DNA of 61,496 bases from Desulfobacteraceae bacterium (lineage in GTDB: Bacteria; Desulfobacterota; Desulfobacteria; Desulfobacterales; SKZT01). The translations under genes were made by a program, and so were the position numbers. The stretch covers positions 1 through 61,496 of the forward strand of contig JAABTQ010000008.1 of the NCBI GenBank assembly GCA_011389745.1. Reading direction: 5' to 3'. The notes beneath the pieces are model-generated. The model saw only the letters and a list, made by a program, of their open reading frames with translations, made no database searches and was not told the origin of the DNA. Below, in pieces: positions 1 through 8,466 of the stretch; positions within the stretch are counted from its first letter, which is position 1; each line of letters opens with the position of its first letter.

Positions 1-470
1 GTTCCTTTTATGGTGTTGTTTGATGTGATATGTGCGTAAACCGCATCAGGGCTGAACTTAATATTCTCAGGAATATAAGAAAAATTTTTATCTTCAGATG
101 AGGCAACGACTTTAATATTTTTTTTCAACAGCTGAGCTTCTTTAATGGCTTTGGTAGCCCATGTTCCTGTATTGACATAGTCAGCAGATTTGCCGTCGTC
201 CAATAAGTTCATGGGTATCATGCAAAACTGCATGCTTGCTCCGCCCTGTATAAACAGAACTTTAAACCGGTCATCCAGTTTTAAGAGGCGTTTTGTGCGT
301 TCAATAGCATCATTGATGACATCATCGAAAGGTTTGGAACGATGGCTGATCTCTGTGATGGACATTCCGGAACCTTTGAAATTTAAAAACTCCCCCTGAA
401 TCTCTTCCAGAACTTCCAAAGGAATGGCAGCAGGACCTGGGTTAAAGTTTAGCACTCTGTTTTCTTTCAT
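1..470 (-). CDS. serC: Phosphoserine aminotransferase, N-terminal part (cut by window edge)
   Basis: PLP-dependent transaminase converting 3-phosphohydroxypyruvate and glutamate to phosphoserine in serine biosynthesis (class V aminotransferase fold, cytoplasm). Translating the minus strand from ATG at 470 gives a protein opening with NFNPGPAAIPLEVLEEI, then GMSITEISHRSKPF, and near the cut end a stretch with SYIPENIKF and AHITSNNTIKG; these are the characteristic SerC blocks. About 156 of the usual ~360 residues are present; the PLP lysine lies beyond the window. A GGAGG Shine-Dalgarno stands 8 bases before the ATG. The call rests on clear family motifs; only the truncation limits it. Confidence 0.93.
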   Translation of the reverse strand, partial: MKENRVLNFNPGPAAIPLEVLEEIQGEFLNFKGSGMSITEISHRSKPFDDVINDAIERTKRLLKLDDRFKVLFIQGGASMQFCMIPMNLLDDGKSADYVNTGTWATKAIKEAQLLKKNIKVVASSEDKNFSYIPENIKFSPDAVYAHITSNNTIKG

Positions 471-846
471 AATTTATCCTCCAATTCTTTTATAAATAAT
501 TTGCGAATTTCATTGATTTCCTGATTTTAAAACTGACTATTTGCACAGAACCGATAAAATAAGTCAATAATAATTTTTCGGGGCACGAAAAGAATACTTT
601 GATATTGACAAATATTGACATTTTAAGATTTCAAAGATATTTTAATAACTTAGTATTTAGATTTTTATTGAACTCAAATTGCTTTAAATGATTGAAAATT
701 ATATGGGGCCAAAGCCGGCCGCGGCAGGTTAAGTGAAAAACAACTTGAATTGTTTAAAAAATATCTGTTAATTTCTTAGGAGTTATTTTTTATAGAAACG
801 ATGAAAATGACAATCATTCAGGATTGGTTTTTTGCCGTGTTTTTCC
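471..846. other. AT-rich divergent intergenic region with a tandem ATATTGACA repeat
   Basis: Non-coding stretch between the divergent serC and mglA-like genes. The sequence ATATTGACA occurs twice at a 10-base period (602-610 and 612-620), giving two overlapping -35-like TTGACA boxes; a poor TATTTT lies 17 bases after the second. A short GC-rich block (about 702-726, with GCCGGCCGCGGC) breaks the AT-rich context. I see no convincing gene, riboswitch or terminator here. The promoter role of the repeat is inference. Confidence 0.35.
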
Positions 847-861
847 AGGGAGGTTAACTTG
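847..861 (+). promoter_or_regulatory. Ribosome binding site that fixes a TTG start for the MglA-like gene
   Basis: AGGGAGG (847-853) lies 5 bases before TTG (859-861). Starting here gives M-A-A-I-N-I-K-K-K, which aligns directly with the start M-A-F-I-N-Q-K-K-K of the paralogue at 39694-40299. The upstream ATG at 832 has no good ribosome binding site and adds nine residues absent from the paralogue. Confidence 0.75.
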
Positions 862-1464
862 GCAGCCATAAATATAAAAAAAAAGCTTATCCAGGTCAAA
901 ATAGTTTATTATGGGCCAGGCAGAGGCGGAAAAACCACCAATCTTGAGTATATATATAATAAATTCCGACACCGGATGCAATCTGAACTCATTAGCATAA
1001 AAACCCAGGGAGATCGCACACTTTTTTTTGATTTTTTGCCTATCGGAATCGGTAAAGTCAGAGGCTATGAAATCAGAATACAACTATACACTGTACCTGG
1101 TCAGGTGCGCTATAACGCTTCACGGCGACTGGTATTAAATGGTGTAGATGGTATTGTTTTTGTAGCAGATTCAATGGTGATCCGAAAGGAACGGAATTTA
1201 CTTTCCATGAAAAACCTTGAGGAAAACCTGCTCCTGTACAAAACAGATATCAGGAAAATACCTCTTGTGATGCAATACAATAAGAGGGATTTGTCGGAAA
1301 AGGGCATAACATTGCTGGATATCGAGGATATGGAACGTGATTTAAACTCAAAATTAAAGGTACCATTTTATTCTGCCAGTGCTATGTTGGGCCGAAATGT
1401 TGTCGCGACTTTAAAAACAATTGTAGTCTTGACAATGAATAGCCTGAAAAATGAGTTCAAATAG
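859..1464 (+). CDS. mglA: MglA-like small Ras-family GTPase (copy 1)
   Basis: Small GTPase of the bacterial MglA group, which in Myxococcus sets cell polarity and controls type IV pili and gliding. From the TTG start (about 201 residues) the P-loop GPGRGGKTT is at residues 19-27, the switch II region reads TVPGQV (the MglA-type form of DxxG), and the base-recognition motif is QYNKRDL. It is strongly similar to the second copy at 39694-40299. It sits 109 bases upstream of a PilB-type motor ATPase on the same strand, which suggests that this GTPase governs a type IV pilus or secretion machine. No MglB/Roadblock partner lies beside this copy; one accompanies copy 2. Confidence 0.87.
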   Translation: MAAINIKKKLIQVKIVYYGPGRGGKTTNLEYIYNKFRHRMQSELISIKTQGDRTLFFDFLPIGIGKVRGYEIRIQLYTVPGQVRYNASRRLVLNGVDGIVFVADSMVIRKERNLLSMKNLEENLLLYKTDIRKIPLVMQYNKRDLSEKGITLLDIEDMERDLNSKLKVPFYSASAMLGRNVVATLKTIVVLTMNSLKNEFK

Positions 1465-1573
1465 AGGTCAACGTGAAAAGATAAACCGATGGTCTTTTAA
1501 ACATTGTTAGCAATCCAGCATAGAATCAGAACTTAAAAAGTACTTCAAACGCTTTAGAAACCCAGGTGAATTT

Positions 1574-4057
1574 ATGGATATCAGCTCAGAAAAGGATAAA
1601 ATCAATATTGATGCCAAAATGCATGCCGCAGAAACCTTCTATTCTATGGGATTACTTGCCGAAGCAATCGATGCATACAATGAAATCATTAAAGATGTTC
1701 CGGATCTCGTTGAAAACAAAAAAAAGCATATCAAGGAAAAAATTGACTCGATCCAAAAAGAGATAGGAGACATGAATCATAAGGAGGTTACGGACCTTAC
1801 GGACAAAGAACTAAATCTCATTAGAAAAACCCTTGCCGGCAAAGGCCGGGAAAGCGTTTCACAAATTTTAAACAGTGGTTACGCTCTCAGAGAACTGGGC
1901 TTATACGAAGAAGCTCTTAATGAATATCAAAAGCTTTTTTCTTTTGAGTATCCAAAAATTAAAATTCTGATTGAAATACTGGAGTGCTTGCTTAAAATCC
2001 AGACGCATCCGGAGGTGATCCAAAAAATTAAGGAAATAATGGAAACCTATGGCATAAAGGGACGGGAAAAAGATCAGATTAACAATATGCTCGGTCTTGA
2101 GATGGAAAAGCGCGGATATAGGGAACTTGCCCACGATTTATTGAAGCTTTCCGGGCATAGGGTAAACGAGGATGGAAGGCTTCTACAAGAGCGACGCACA
2201 GCTCCCAGTGGCTTATCAGGCGAAATTGTCGATACAAAAACGGAAAAAGATAAAAGCAATTATCTGCTTGTTGAAAAAACAAATAAAACAGCGGCTGTTT
2301 CGGGCCCTGTTACAGGTTCTAAATACGATTATTTAATCAAAGAAAAATTGGTTGACCTTGAACAGTTACAAAGTGCCTTAGCACAATCCAAAAAGCAGAA
2401 AAAAAGTGTCGAACACGTTTTGATTGAGAAGTTTAGAATTAAGAAAGAACAAGTGGGAAAATCCCTCTCGGAATATTCCAATTGCAAATTTAAAAGTTTT
2501 GATTCCGACTTTCCGGTTCCCTATGAATTGATTGGCAATCTCAAACAGTCTTTTCTTCTGAATGAATTATGGATTCCTTTGAAATGGGATAAAAATTCTG
2601 TCGAAATTCTGGTTGATGATCCTAAAAATCTTATTAAGACGGATAGAATCCGTGCTTTGGTAAAAGCTAAAAAGCTCACTTTTTCGATTGGTACAAAAGA
2701 AGATATCGAAGCTTACATCAATCATTTTTTTGAAAACAAAAAACGTGAAGATTCTGCCGCTTCAATGGTTTTCGATGATACGTTTGATTTAATCCCGGAT
2801 ATCGAATTTGAAGAAGAGGAAAGAGTTTCGACCCAGGAAAATCTTGTTGATGAGTCATCCAGCCAAATAGTTCGGCTTGTTGATCAGGTGATTATAACCG
2901 CTTACAGGGACAATATCTCCGATATTCATGTTGAGCCATCGACTGTGACCAAAAAAACTTTAATTCGATTTCGCCGTGATGGTGTATGCCAGGAGTATAT
3001 CAGTGTACCTAACACAATGGCCAGGGCGATTCTTTCGAGAATCAAGATTATGTCGAATCTGGATATTGCCGAAAGGCGTCTTCCTCAGGACGGTAAAATC
3101 AAGTTTCGTCGAAAAGGAGTACCTGAATTTGAACTTCGTGTTGCCACTATTCCTACTACAGGCAGTTTCGAAGACGTGGTACTTCGAATTCTTGCCAAAG
3201 CAGGGGCTATGCCCCTGGAAGAGATGGGAATGACCGACAGAAATCTGGGTATCTTAAAAAAAATTATTAGTCAGCCTTATGGTTTAATTCTTGTAGTAGG
3301 ACCCACCGGCTCGGGAAAAACAACCACACTTCACGCCGCTTTAGGGCATATCAATAAACCCAGCATAAAAATATGGACTGCTGAAGATCCTGTGGAAATC
3401 ACCCAGGCCGGACTTCGCCAGGTGGAAGTCAAGCCTAAAATCGGACTCGATTTTGCCAGGGTCATGCGAGCATTTCTTCGGGCCGACCCGGATGTGATCA
3501 TGATCGGTGAAATGCGGGACCATGAGACGGCATCCACCGGAATAGAAGCATCCCTGACAGGACATCTTGTTTTTTCCACCCTTCATACCAACAGTGCGCC
3601 TGAAACAATCACACGCCTTTTGGATATGGGTCTGAATGCCCTGAACTTTTCCGATGCTTTTCGGGGAGTTTTGGCCCAGAGACTTGTCAGAAAACTATGT
3701 AAGGATTGCCGGGAACAATATCATCCTTCCGAAGAGGAATTTGATGAAATCACAGAGCAATTCGGCAGGGATTCTTTAAACAAAAGCGATATCCAATATA
3801 GCCCTGATTTGAATCTTTTCAAACCCAAAGGTTGTGAAAAATGCAATCAAAGCGGATACAGCGGACGAATGGGGATTCATGAGATGATGGAAGGTACACC
3901 CACGATTAAGAAAATGATCAAAAAACAATCTCCAACCGATGAACTTTTCAAAAAGGCGGCTGAAGAAGGCATGTATACCCTTAAACAAGATGGCATCTTA
4001 AAAGTTTTACAAGGTTTTACCGATATGAGCGAGGTTCGCAGAGTTTGTATTGATTAA
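1574..4057 (+). CDS. pilB: PilB/GspE-family type IV pilus or type II secretion assembly ATPase
   Basis: Hexameric AAA-like ATPase powering pilin polymerisation or pseudopilus assembly at the inner membrane. The 827 residues are longer than usual (~560-570): residues 1-200 form an extra helical, TPR-like region, followed by an MshEN/GspE-N type domain (about 250-390) and the motor domain (about 430-827). Seen motifs: Walker A GPTGSGKT at 576-583, Walker B in RADPDVIMIGEMRD (636-649), and a tetracysteine zinc motif C709/C712 plus C754/C757. The start is supported by AGGTG before ATG 1574. The stop overlaps the convergent MFS gene by 4 bases. The N-terminal extension next to an MglA GTPase could be a docking site (inference). 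PilB versus GspE is not certain. Confidence 0.85.
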   Translation: MDISSEKDKINIDAKMHAAETFYSMGLLAEAIDAYNEIIKDVPDLVENKKKHIKEKIDSIQKEIGDMNHKEVTDLTDKELNLIRKTLAGKGRESVSQILNSGYALRELGLYEEALNEYQKLFSFEYPKIKILIEILECLLKIQTHPEVIQKIKEIMETYGIKGREKDQINNMLGLEMEKRGYRELAHDLLKLSGHRVNEDGRLLQERRTAPSGLSGEIVDTKTEKDKSNYLLVEKTNKTAAVSGPVTGSKYDYLIKEKLVDLEQLQSALAQSKKQKKSVEHVLIEKFRIKKEQVGKSLSEYSNCKFKSFDSDFPVPYELIGNLKQSFLLNELWIPLKWDKNSVEILVDDPKNLIKTDRIRALVKAKKLTFSIGTKEDIEAYINHFFENKKREDSAASMVFDDTFDLIPDIEFEEEERVSTQENLVDESSSQIVRLVDQVIITAYRDNISDIHVEPSTVTKKTLIRFRRDGVCQEYISVPNTMARAILSRIKIMSNLDIAERRLPQDGKIKFRRKGVPEFELRVATIPTTGSFEDVVLRILAKAGAMPLEEMGMTDRNLGILKKIISQPYGLILVVGPTGSGKTTTLHAALGHINKPSIKIWTAEDPVEITQAGLRQVEVKPKIGLDFARVMRAFLRADPDVIMIGEMRDHETASTGIEASLTGHLVFSTLHTNSAPETITRLLDMGLNALNFSDAFRGVLAQRLVRKLCKDCREQYHPSEEEFDEITEQFGRDSLNKSDIQYSPDLNLFKPKGCEKCNQSGYSGRMGIHEMMEGTPTIKKMIKKQSPTDELFKKAAEEGMYTLKQDGILKVLQGFTDMSEVRRVCID

Positions 4058-5262
4058 AACTTTTCCGTTTCAGGAATACTTTCTTTCTGTTCCACAGTAA
4101 CGGAACGTAGCTGCACAATAAAAACGATTACGCCCAGCAGCATGGTTGCGCTTCCCAGATAAAAAGCTTGCCGTAAATTGAAAAGATCCATCATTAATCC
4201 GGCAGCCATAGATCCCGCTAACATTCCAAGACTATGGCCCATGGTGAAAAGCCCCATGACAGAGCCCATGGAATCAGCTTTATTTCCTTCGGCAATCGCA
4301 AGAGCCGTAACTGCCGGCATGGATACTCCTCCTCCTATCCCGAAAAGCACATTGGCCAGAAACATATCATAAAATCCATCGGCCCATCCCAATGAAAGTA
4401 TGGCATAGCAGGTAAGAAGACCGCCAAAAACCCCCATTGTTTTTCGGCTGAATCGGTCCGCAAGATAACCCATGGGAGTTTGAAGCAAACCACTGATAAA
4501 AACACCGAGCATTACCAGAATTCCAATCGAAGAACTGGTAAGTGAGAACTCAGATTCGGCAAAGACCGGTAAAAAGCTCCAGATGATTCCGATACATGCA
4601 GTGTAAGCAAATCGGAAAAATATCAGTCCGGAAACATTTCTATCTTTTAAAAGAATATTCCAGGTGGCGGGAATTCTGTTCCGGCTTCTTGCACGTTCAT
4701 GTCTTGTGGGTGGAAGAAAAATGAGTGCAAACGCAAATGCGATAAAAGCAAAAAGACCCATGCAACCAAAGGCGGCATTTAAGCTGTAATGTTCATTGAT
4801 AAAGCCTCCGGCCAAGGGTCCGATGCTAAGTCCGAAAAACACCGAAATGTTGAAAATTCCCATGGAAAATCCTTCACTTCCGGCCGGAGTTATGTCTCCT
4901 ACATAGGCCTGGGTTACAGGCATGATCATCGCAGATGCAATTCCTTGCACAAAACGAATGGCGATAAGGGTTTCGATGTTATTGGATAAAATAAATGCGA
5001 GGGAAATAAATGCGTAGGCCAAAAGACCTGCGAGAATAAATGGTTTTCGTCCCTTTTGGTCCGAGGCTTTTCCGAAAAAGGGTAAAAAACAGGTTCTGGA
5101 AAGAGAAAAGGCGCTGAATATAAGTCCAATATACAATCCGCTGGCTCCCAAATCATGAGCATACACCGGAAGAAGCGGCACGACAATTCCAACACCGGTG
5201 ATGGTGGCAAATAGTGCAAAAAAAAGTGTGCAAAATATCTTTTGATCTGATTTTTTCATCAT
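4054..5262 (-). CDS. Major facilitator superfamily transporter (drug-efflux-like)
   Basis: Inner-membrane proton-coupled transporter of about 401 residues with the 12-helix MFS pattern. The loop 2-3 signature is present as GKASDQKGRKP and the helix-5 region contains repeated glycines typical of antiporters (TetA/multidrug type). The substrate cannot be read from sequence. I chose the paired ATGs at 5262/5259, preceded by TAGGGA, over the upstream TTG at 5310 because the upstream 16 residues are polar and lack a good ribosome binding site. It converges on the PilB-type gene with a 4-base stop-codon overlap and appears to be a single-gene unit. Confidence 0.82.
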   Translation of the reverse strand: MMKKSDQKIFCTLFFALFATITGVGIVVPLLPVYAHDLGASGLYIGLIFSAFSLSRTCFLPFFGKASDQKGRKPFILAGLLAYAFISLAFILSNNIETLIAIRFVQGIASAMIMPVTQAYVGDITPAGSEGFSMGIFNISVFFGLSIGPLAGGFINEHYSLNAAFGCMGLFAFIAFAFALIFLPPTRHERARSRNRIPATWNILLKDRNVSGLIFFRFAYTACIGIIWSFLPVFAESEFSLTSSSIGILVMLGVFISGLLQTPMGYLADRFSRKTMGVFGGLLTCYAILSLGWADGFYDMFLANVLFGIGGGVSMPAVTALAIAEGNKADSMGSVMGLFTMGHSLGMLAGSMAAGLMMDLFNLRQAFYLGSATMLLGVIVFIVQLRSVTVEQKESIPETEKF

Positions 5263-5390
5263 ATTCCCTATAAAACTTTGTCTTATATCATCAGGTTTGC
5301 ACATGGACAACAGCTTTTAGGGTTCTTAGGACAAGTTTTGACTTTTCCACAGAATTATGTGTAAGTATTCCATTAGTCTGGTAGTGGGAT

Positions 5391-5612
5391 TTGAGTGTAA
5401 CCTTTTTGTGTGAAAAGACTTGTGCTCAATTGTAGGTGCGAATTCATTCGCACAATGTGAACCCCGTTGTCTATTATACAGTCTATGCCCGTTCCCTTAG
5501 GAAAAAAGTTGCTGGGGGCCTCTAAGGAATTTTCTGTAAATCCGTGCCGGATTTTAAGTGCGAATGAATTCGCACCTACAGAAAGATCGGATTTCACACA
5601 AACAGGTTACGC
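5391..5612. repeat. Palindromic repeat element with inverted ends, copy A (MITE-like)
   Basis: A 222-base element whose ends are inverted copies of each other: GTGTAACCTTTTTGTGTGAA at the left and, on the opposite strand, CGTAACCTGTTTGTGTGAA at the right. Each half carries the palindrome GTGCGAAT-GA-ATTCGCAC or its complement (5436-5453 and 5558-5575). The right part (5500-5612) recurs almost identically, inverted, at 22902-23016. No transposase is encoded. Short open frames across it (for example 5373-5597) are read-through of the repeat, not genes. This is best described as a non-autonomous mobile or REP-like element. Confidence 0.75.
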
Positions 5613-5751
5613 TCGTGGGATTTCCCCGCTGTCAATCTGAGAAGGCGAAAACTGAAACTGGTCAGCCGGCACGGAAAAATTGGCCGACAAAGTATCTCTC
5701 GTTTTTTTATTATGATTTTCTTTTTGTAAAGGATGATTTCACCGGTTATTT

Positions 5752-5995
5752 ATGGATCATTTACATATACCTTTTTGGAAAAAAAATCTGTTTTTGAAAT
5801 GACCCGGCAGGAATGGGAGTTGCTCTGTGATGGTTGTGGTCGCTGTTGTCTGGAAAAATTAAAGGATCATAAAACCGTCATTCCGAGGGCATTTCCGTAA
5901 GAGGAAAGGCTGTTTCGTCAATAGGCATACCAGAAGCCGAATATGAAAAACATATTACCTCCAACAAAATTTGGGCTCGATCAGCAGACTGGTAA
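5752..5995 (+). pseudogene. Decayed ycgN/YkgJ-type CxxCxxCC protein (UPF0260), internally deleted
   Basis: Three fragments of one gene are visible in different frames. ATG 5752 begins MDHLHIPFW; after an 8-A run (5779-5786) the reading shifts to [19 protein letters not shown] and then [12 protein letters not shown], the hallmark N-terminal Cys motif of the YcgN family; from 5891 a third frame reads [10 protein letters not shown] and later EYEKHI, ending at TAA 5993-5995, matching the family's C-terminal block. The middle (roughly 80-90 residues in intact ~150-residue homologues) is missing. So there is at least one frameshift and one internal deletion. It lies 139 bases from repeat copy A and upstream (convergent) of another Cys-cluster protein. 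Confidence 0.72.
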
Positions 5996-6014
5996 TAATA
6001 TTAAAAGGTACTAG

Positions 6015-6869
6015 TTATGTTCTTACCATCATTTTTTCAATAACAGCACCAAAATGGTCAGCTAATACGCTCTCTGCCTGACGCAAGGCTTGAGAATCAT
6101 GAAATTGTGAACCTAACTCTTGTAAAATAGCATGATAGCGTGAAGGTTTAACCTGGAATTTCTGATAGTTTAAAACCGGAGGGCAGTATTGACGATCTTC
6201 AAAAAAATAATTGGCAATCGGCCACTGAGAACTTCGAAATCGCCAGTCTAGCTTAAGGGTTAAAAGCCGATAAATTTTCGATAATGCTTCAGAAGAGAGC
6301 ATATGCAAATAAACATGGCTTTTTAGACGTATTTCAATTTCCTTAAAAATTGCAGCGATTAACTCGTACTCTGTGATAATCAATCCGTAGGCGTACCAGT
6401 CATCAAAGCATGCACGGACAATGATTTTGATTCGTTCAGGCAGATGCCTGTTGACAGGGCAAAAATAGATCCGGCAGGCCATACCACCGTAATAGCTTAA
6501 CCCTCGAAAATCAATACCCCTATTGTTCTCAGCCATGGGATGAAGCAGGCAGCCGACTCTGGAGAGTTCGTGGCCGATCAATCCCACATAAGGGCAATGA
6601 TGAAATTCCGGAAATGGTTGATTATGGTGGGTCCGCCGGCATTCCATTTCTCCGAAACGGATGATTTCGGAAACTTCTCTGGAAACCCTGGCAAACTCAA
6701 ACGTTCGTTTCTCAAGGATTTTGGCCAGAGCCTCCTGAGAAAAATTCGCCAGATTATAAAGTCCGCAACAAGCTCCGCAAGAAACGGATTCACTGATCTG
6801 GCAAAGATAAACACTACCTGGAACCGTACCGTCCTCTTTTTTATTCATCAAGTTTTGACTGGTTTCCAT
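6015..6869 (-). CDS. Uncharacterised cysteine-cluster protein
   Basis: 284 residues, no family firmly recognised. The N-terminus carries a metal-binding-type cluster: C23, then CGACC at 31-35, followed by further Cys residues in CRRTHH, HHCPYVG, VGCLLHP and CRIYFCP. This arrangement recalls YkgJ/YcgN-type Zn/Fe-chelating proteins, and a decayed YcgN gene lies directly beyond its 3' end. The C-terminal 150 residues are helical and charged, without signal peptide or membrane segment, so it is probably cytoplasmic. It follows two UspA genes on the same strand (24-base gap) and may be the last gene of the glnB-usp-usp transcript. Function unknown; redox or metal binding is an inference. Confidence 0.7.
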   Translation of the reverse strand: METSQNLMNKKEDGTVPGSVYLCQISESVSCGACCGLYNLANFSQEALAKILEKRTFEFARVSREVSEIIRFGEMECRRTHHNQPFPEFHHCPYVGLIGHELSRVGCLLHPMAENNRGIDFRGLSYYGGMACRIYFCPVNRHLPERIKIIVRACFDDWYAYGLIITEYELIAAIFKEIEIRLKSHVYLHMLSSEALSKIYRLLTLKLDWRFRSSQWPIANYFFEDRQYCPPVLNYQKFQVKPSRYHAILQELGSQFHDSQALRQAESVLADHFGAVIEKMMVRT

Positions 6870-6892
6870 GCATTAATAATTTTCGGGAAAGT

Positions 6893-7348
6893 CTAACTAT
6901 TTTCCGGGGACCCTATGATCAGCACCGGAGATTTTGAAAGTCGCATCACTTTCTCCGTGACCGATCCGAACATAAACCGTTTCCATCCGGACTGACCGTG
7001 TGTGGCAATGACAATAAGGTCGGCCTCAATTTCTTTGGCGTATTCCGCGATTTCATCCGGTGGTGATCCCTCAAGCAATATCGATTTAGATCTCAGGGTG
7101 TCAGGTACCTTTTTCTCCATCATTTCCTTCAAGGAGGTCTCTGCGTTATTTCGAATACTTTCCATGACCTCAGGGAGATAATGAGCTGCAGGAGCCGCTG
7201 ATGTGGCCGCGGCAGAAAGCGGTGCCACAACATAGACAACCAAAAGTTCCGCGGAGAAATGCTCTGCCAGCTCAATAGCAGCTTTTAGACCCACGTCTGA
7301 TAACTCACTGAAATCGGTGGGGCTGATGATTTTTTTTATGGGTAACAT
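6893..7348 (-). CDS. Universal stress protein, UspA family (copy 1)
   Basis: 151-residue single-domain Usp: starts LPIKKIISPTDFSELSD and ends with ATHGQSGWKRFMFGSVTEKV, close to the ATP-binding G-2x-G-9x-G(S/T) motif but with Ala at the first Gly. Such proteins bind ATP or AMP and dimerise in stress and energy limitation. It is a tandem paralogue of the gene at 7433-7903 (both begin LP-KKI-SPTDFSE). AGGA precedes the ATG. Same strand as, and downstream of, glnB, suggesting co-expression under nutrient stress (inference). Confidence 0.88.
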   Translation of the reverse strand: MLPIKKIISPTDFSELSDVGLKAAIELAEHFSAELLVVYVVAPLSAAATSAAPAAHYLPEVMESIRNNAETSLKEMMEKKVPDTLRSKSILLEGSPPDEIAEYAKEIEADLIVIATHGQSGWKRFMFGSVTEKVMRLSKSPVLIIGSPENS

Positions 7349-7432
7349 GAATTAAATCCTTTCCTTTATTCAGTGACTGTAAAAAAGCAATAAACCGTTG
7401 TCCGGCATCCTGTGTCCTTGAAATCGGAACAA

Positions 7433-7903
7433 TCAATCCGGCTTATCATCCTTTTCCTTATGGGGGCTTACAATGAGGACCGGACACCCGGCAATTCGCA
7501 TCACCTTGTCTGTGACAGAACCGAACATAAGCCGTTTCCACCCTGACTTGCCATGGCTTGAAATGACAATCAGGTCCACATTTTCTTCTTTGACACAGCG
7601 GGATATTTCTTCTGCCGGAACCCCCTCAAGCATTCTAGGTCGTGCTTTTATCCGACCTGGTATTTTGTTTTCAATCATATGGTTCAGTAAGTTATCCGTG
7701 GAAGTTCGCATCTCATCCAAGATATCGGAAAAGCTGATAGCGGAATGGCCTGTCATTGTAGGCGTTATTGAAAGTGGTGCCACTACATGGACTAGTAATA
7801 GTTCGGAGGAAAAATGTCCCGCCAGCTCAATGGCAGCTTCCAATGCAAGATTGGAAGGTTCGCTGAAATCTGTTGGGCTCATAATTTTTTTGAATGGTAA
7901 CAT
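7433..7903 (-). CDS. Universal stress protein, UspA family (copy 2)
   Basis: 156-residue Usp domain with N-terminal FKKIMSPTDFSEPSN and nucleotide-site block SSHGKSGWKRLMFGSVTDKV, in which Ser replaces the first Gly of the G-2x-G-9x-GS motif. Clearly a duplicate of the neighbour at 6893-7348; the middle segment (residues ~50-75) has diverged most. It lies 44 bases downstream of glnB on the same strand with an AAAGGAT ribosome site. Role: nucleotide-binding stress protein; the specific stress cannot be read from sequence. Confidence 0.88.
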   Translation of the reverse strand: MLPFKKIMSPTDFSEPSNLALEAAIELAGHFSSELLLVHVVAPLSITPTMTGHSAISFSDILDEMRTSTDNLLNHMIENKIPGRIKARPRMLEGVPAEEISRCVKEENVDLIVISSHGKSGWKRLMFGSVTDKVMRIAGCPVLIVSPHKEKDDKPD

Positions 7904-7947
7904 AATTTTTTTATCCTTTCACAGAAATGATTGTTCATAGGTAAAGA

Positions 7948-8331
<384 letters not shown>

Positions 8332-8397
8332 TTAACGGTTGAAATTTATCATAAATTTCTGCAAATGTCTTAGAAAAGTGCATAAAAAAAAAGATAT

Positions 8398-8437
8398 AAA
8401 AAAACCCTTCCTTGCTTTAAATGAAGGGCTTTTTTTG
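8398..8437 (-). terminator. Intrinsic terminator after the XRE-cupin/leucine-type operon
   Basis: Stem CCCTTC (8405-8410) pairs with GAAGGG (8423-8428) around a 12-base loop; flanking A and T runs (8398-8404 and 8430-8436) make it usable in both directions. It lies about 30 bases beyond the stop of the minus-strand regulator at 8467, and so probably ends the 13886-8467 operon. Confidence 0.75.
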
Positions 8438-8466
8438 CGATTATCAAAAACCTTTGTTGAGTCACT

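Noticed and set aside
690-735. GGGGCCAAAGCCGGCC block, faintly reminiscent of a GEMM c-di-GMP riboswitch
   Set aside because: The first helix and the GACGCAAAGCC core of the riboswitch are absent, and no conserved aptamer layout can be drawn.
5373-5797. Short open frames across the repeat region (5373-5597 minus, 5558-5797 plus)
   Set aside because: Their sequence is that of the palindromic repeat itself; a similar frame recurs at 22921-23139 only because the repeat recurs. No ribosome sites or family motifs.
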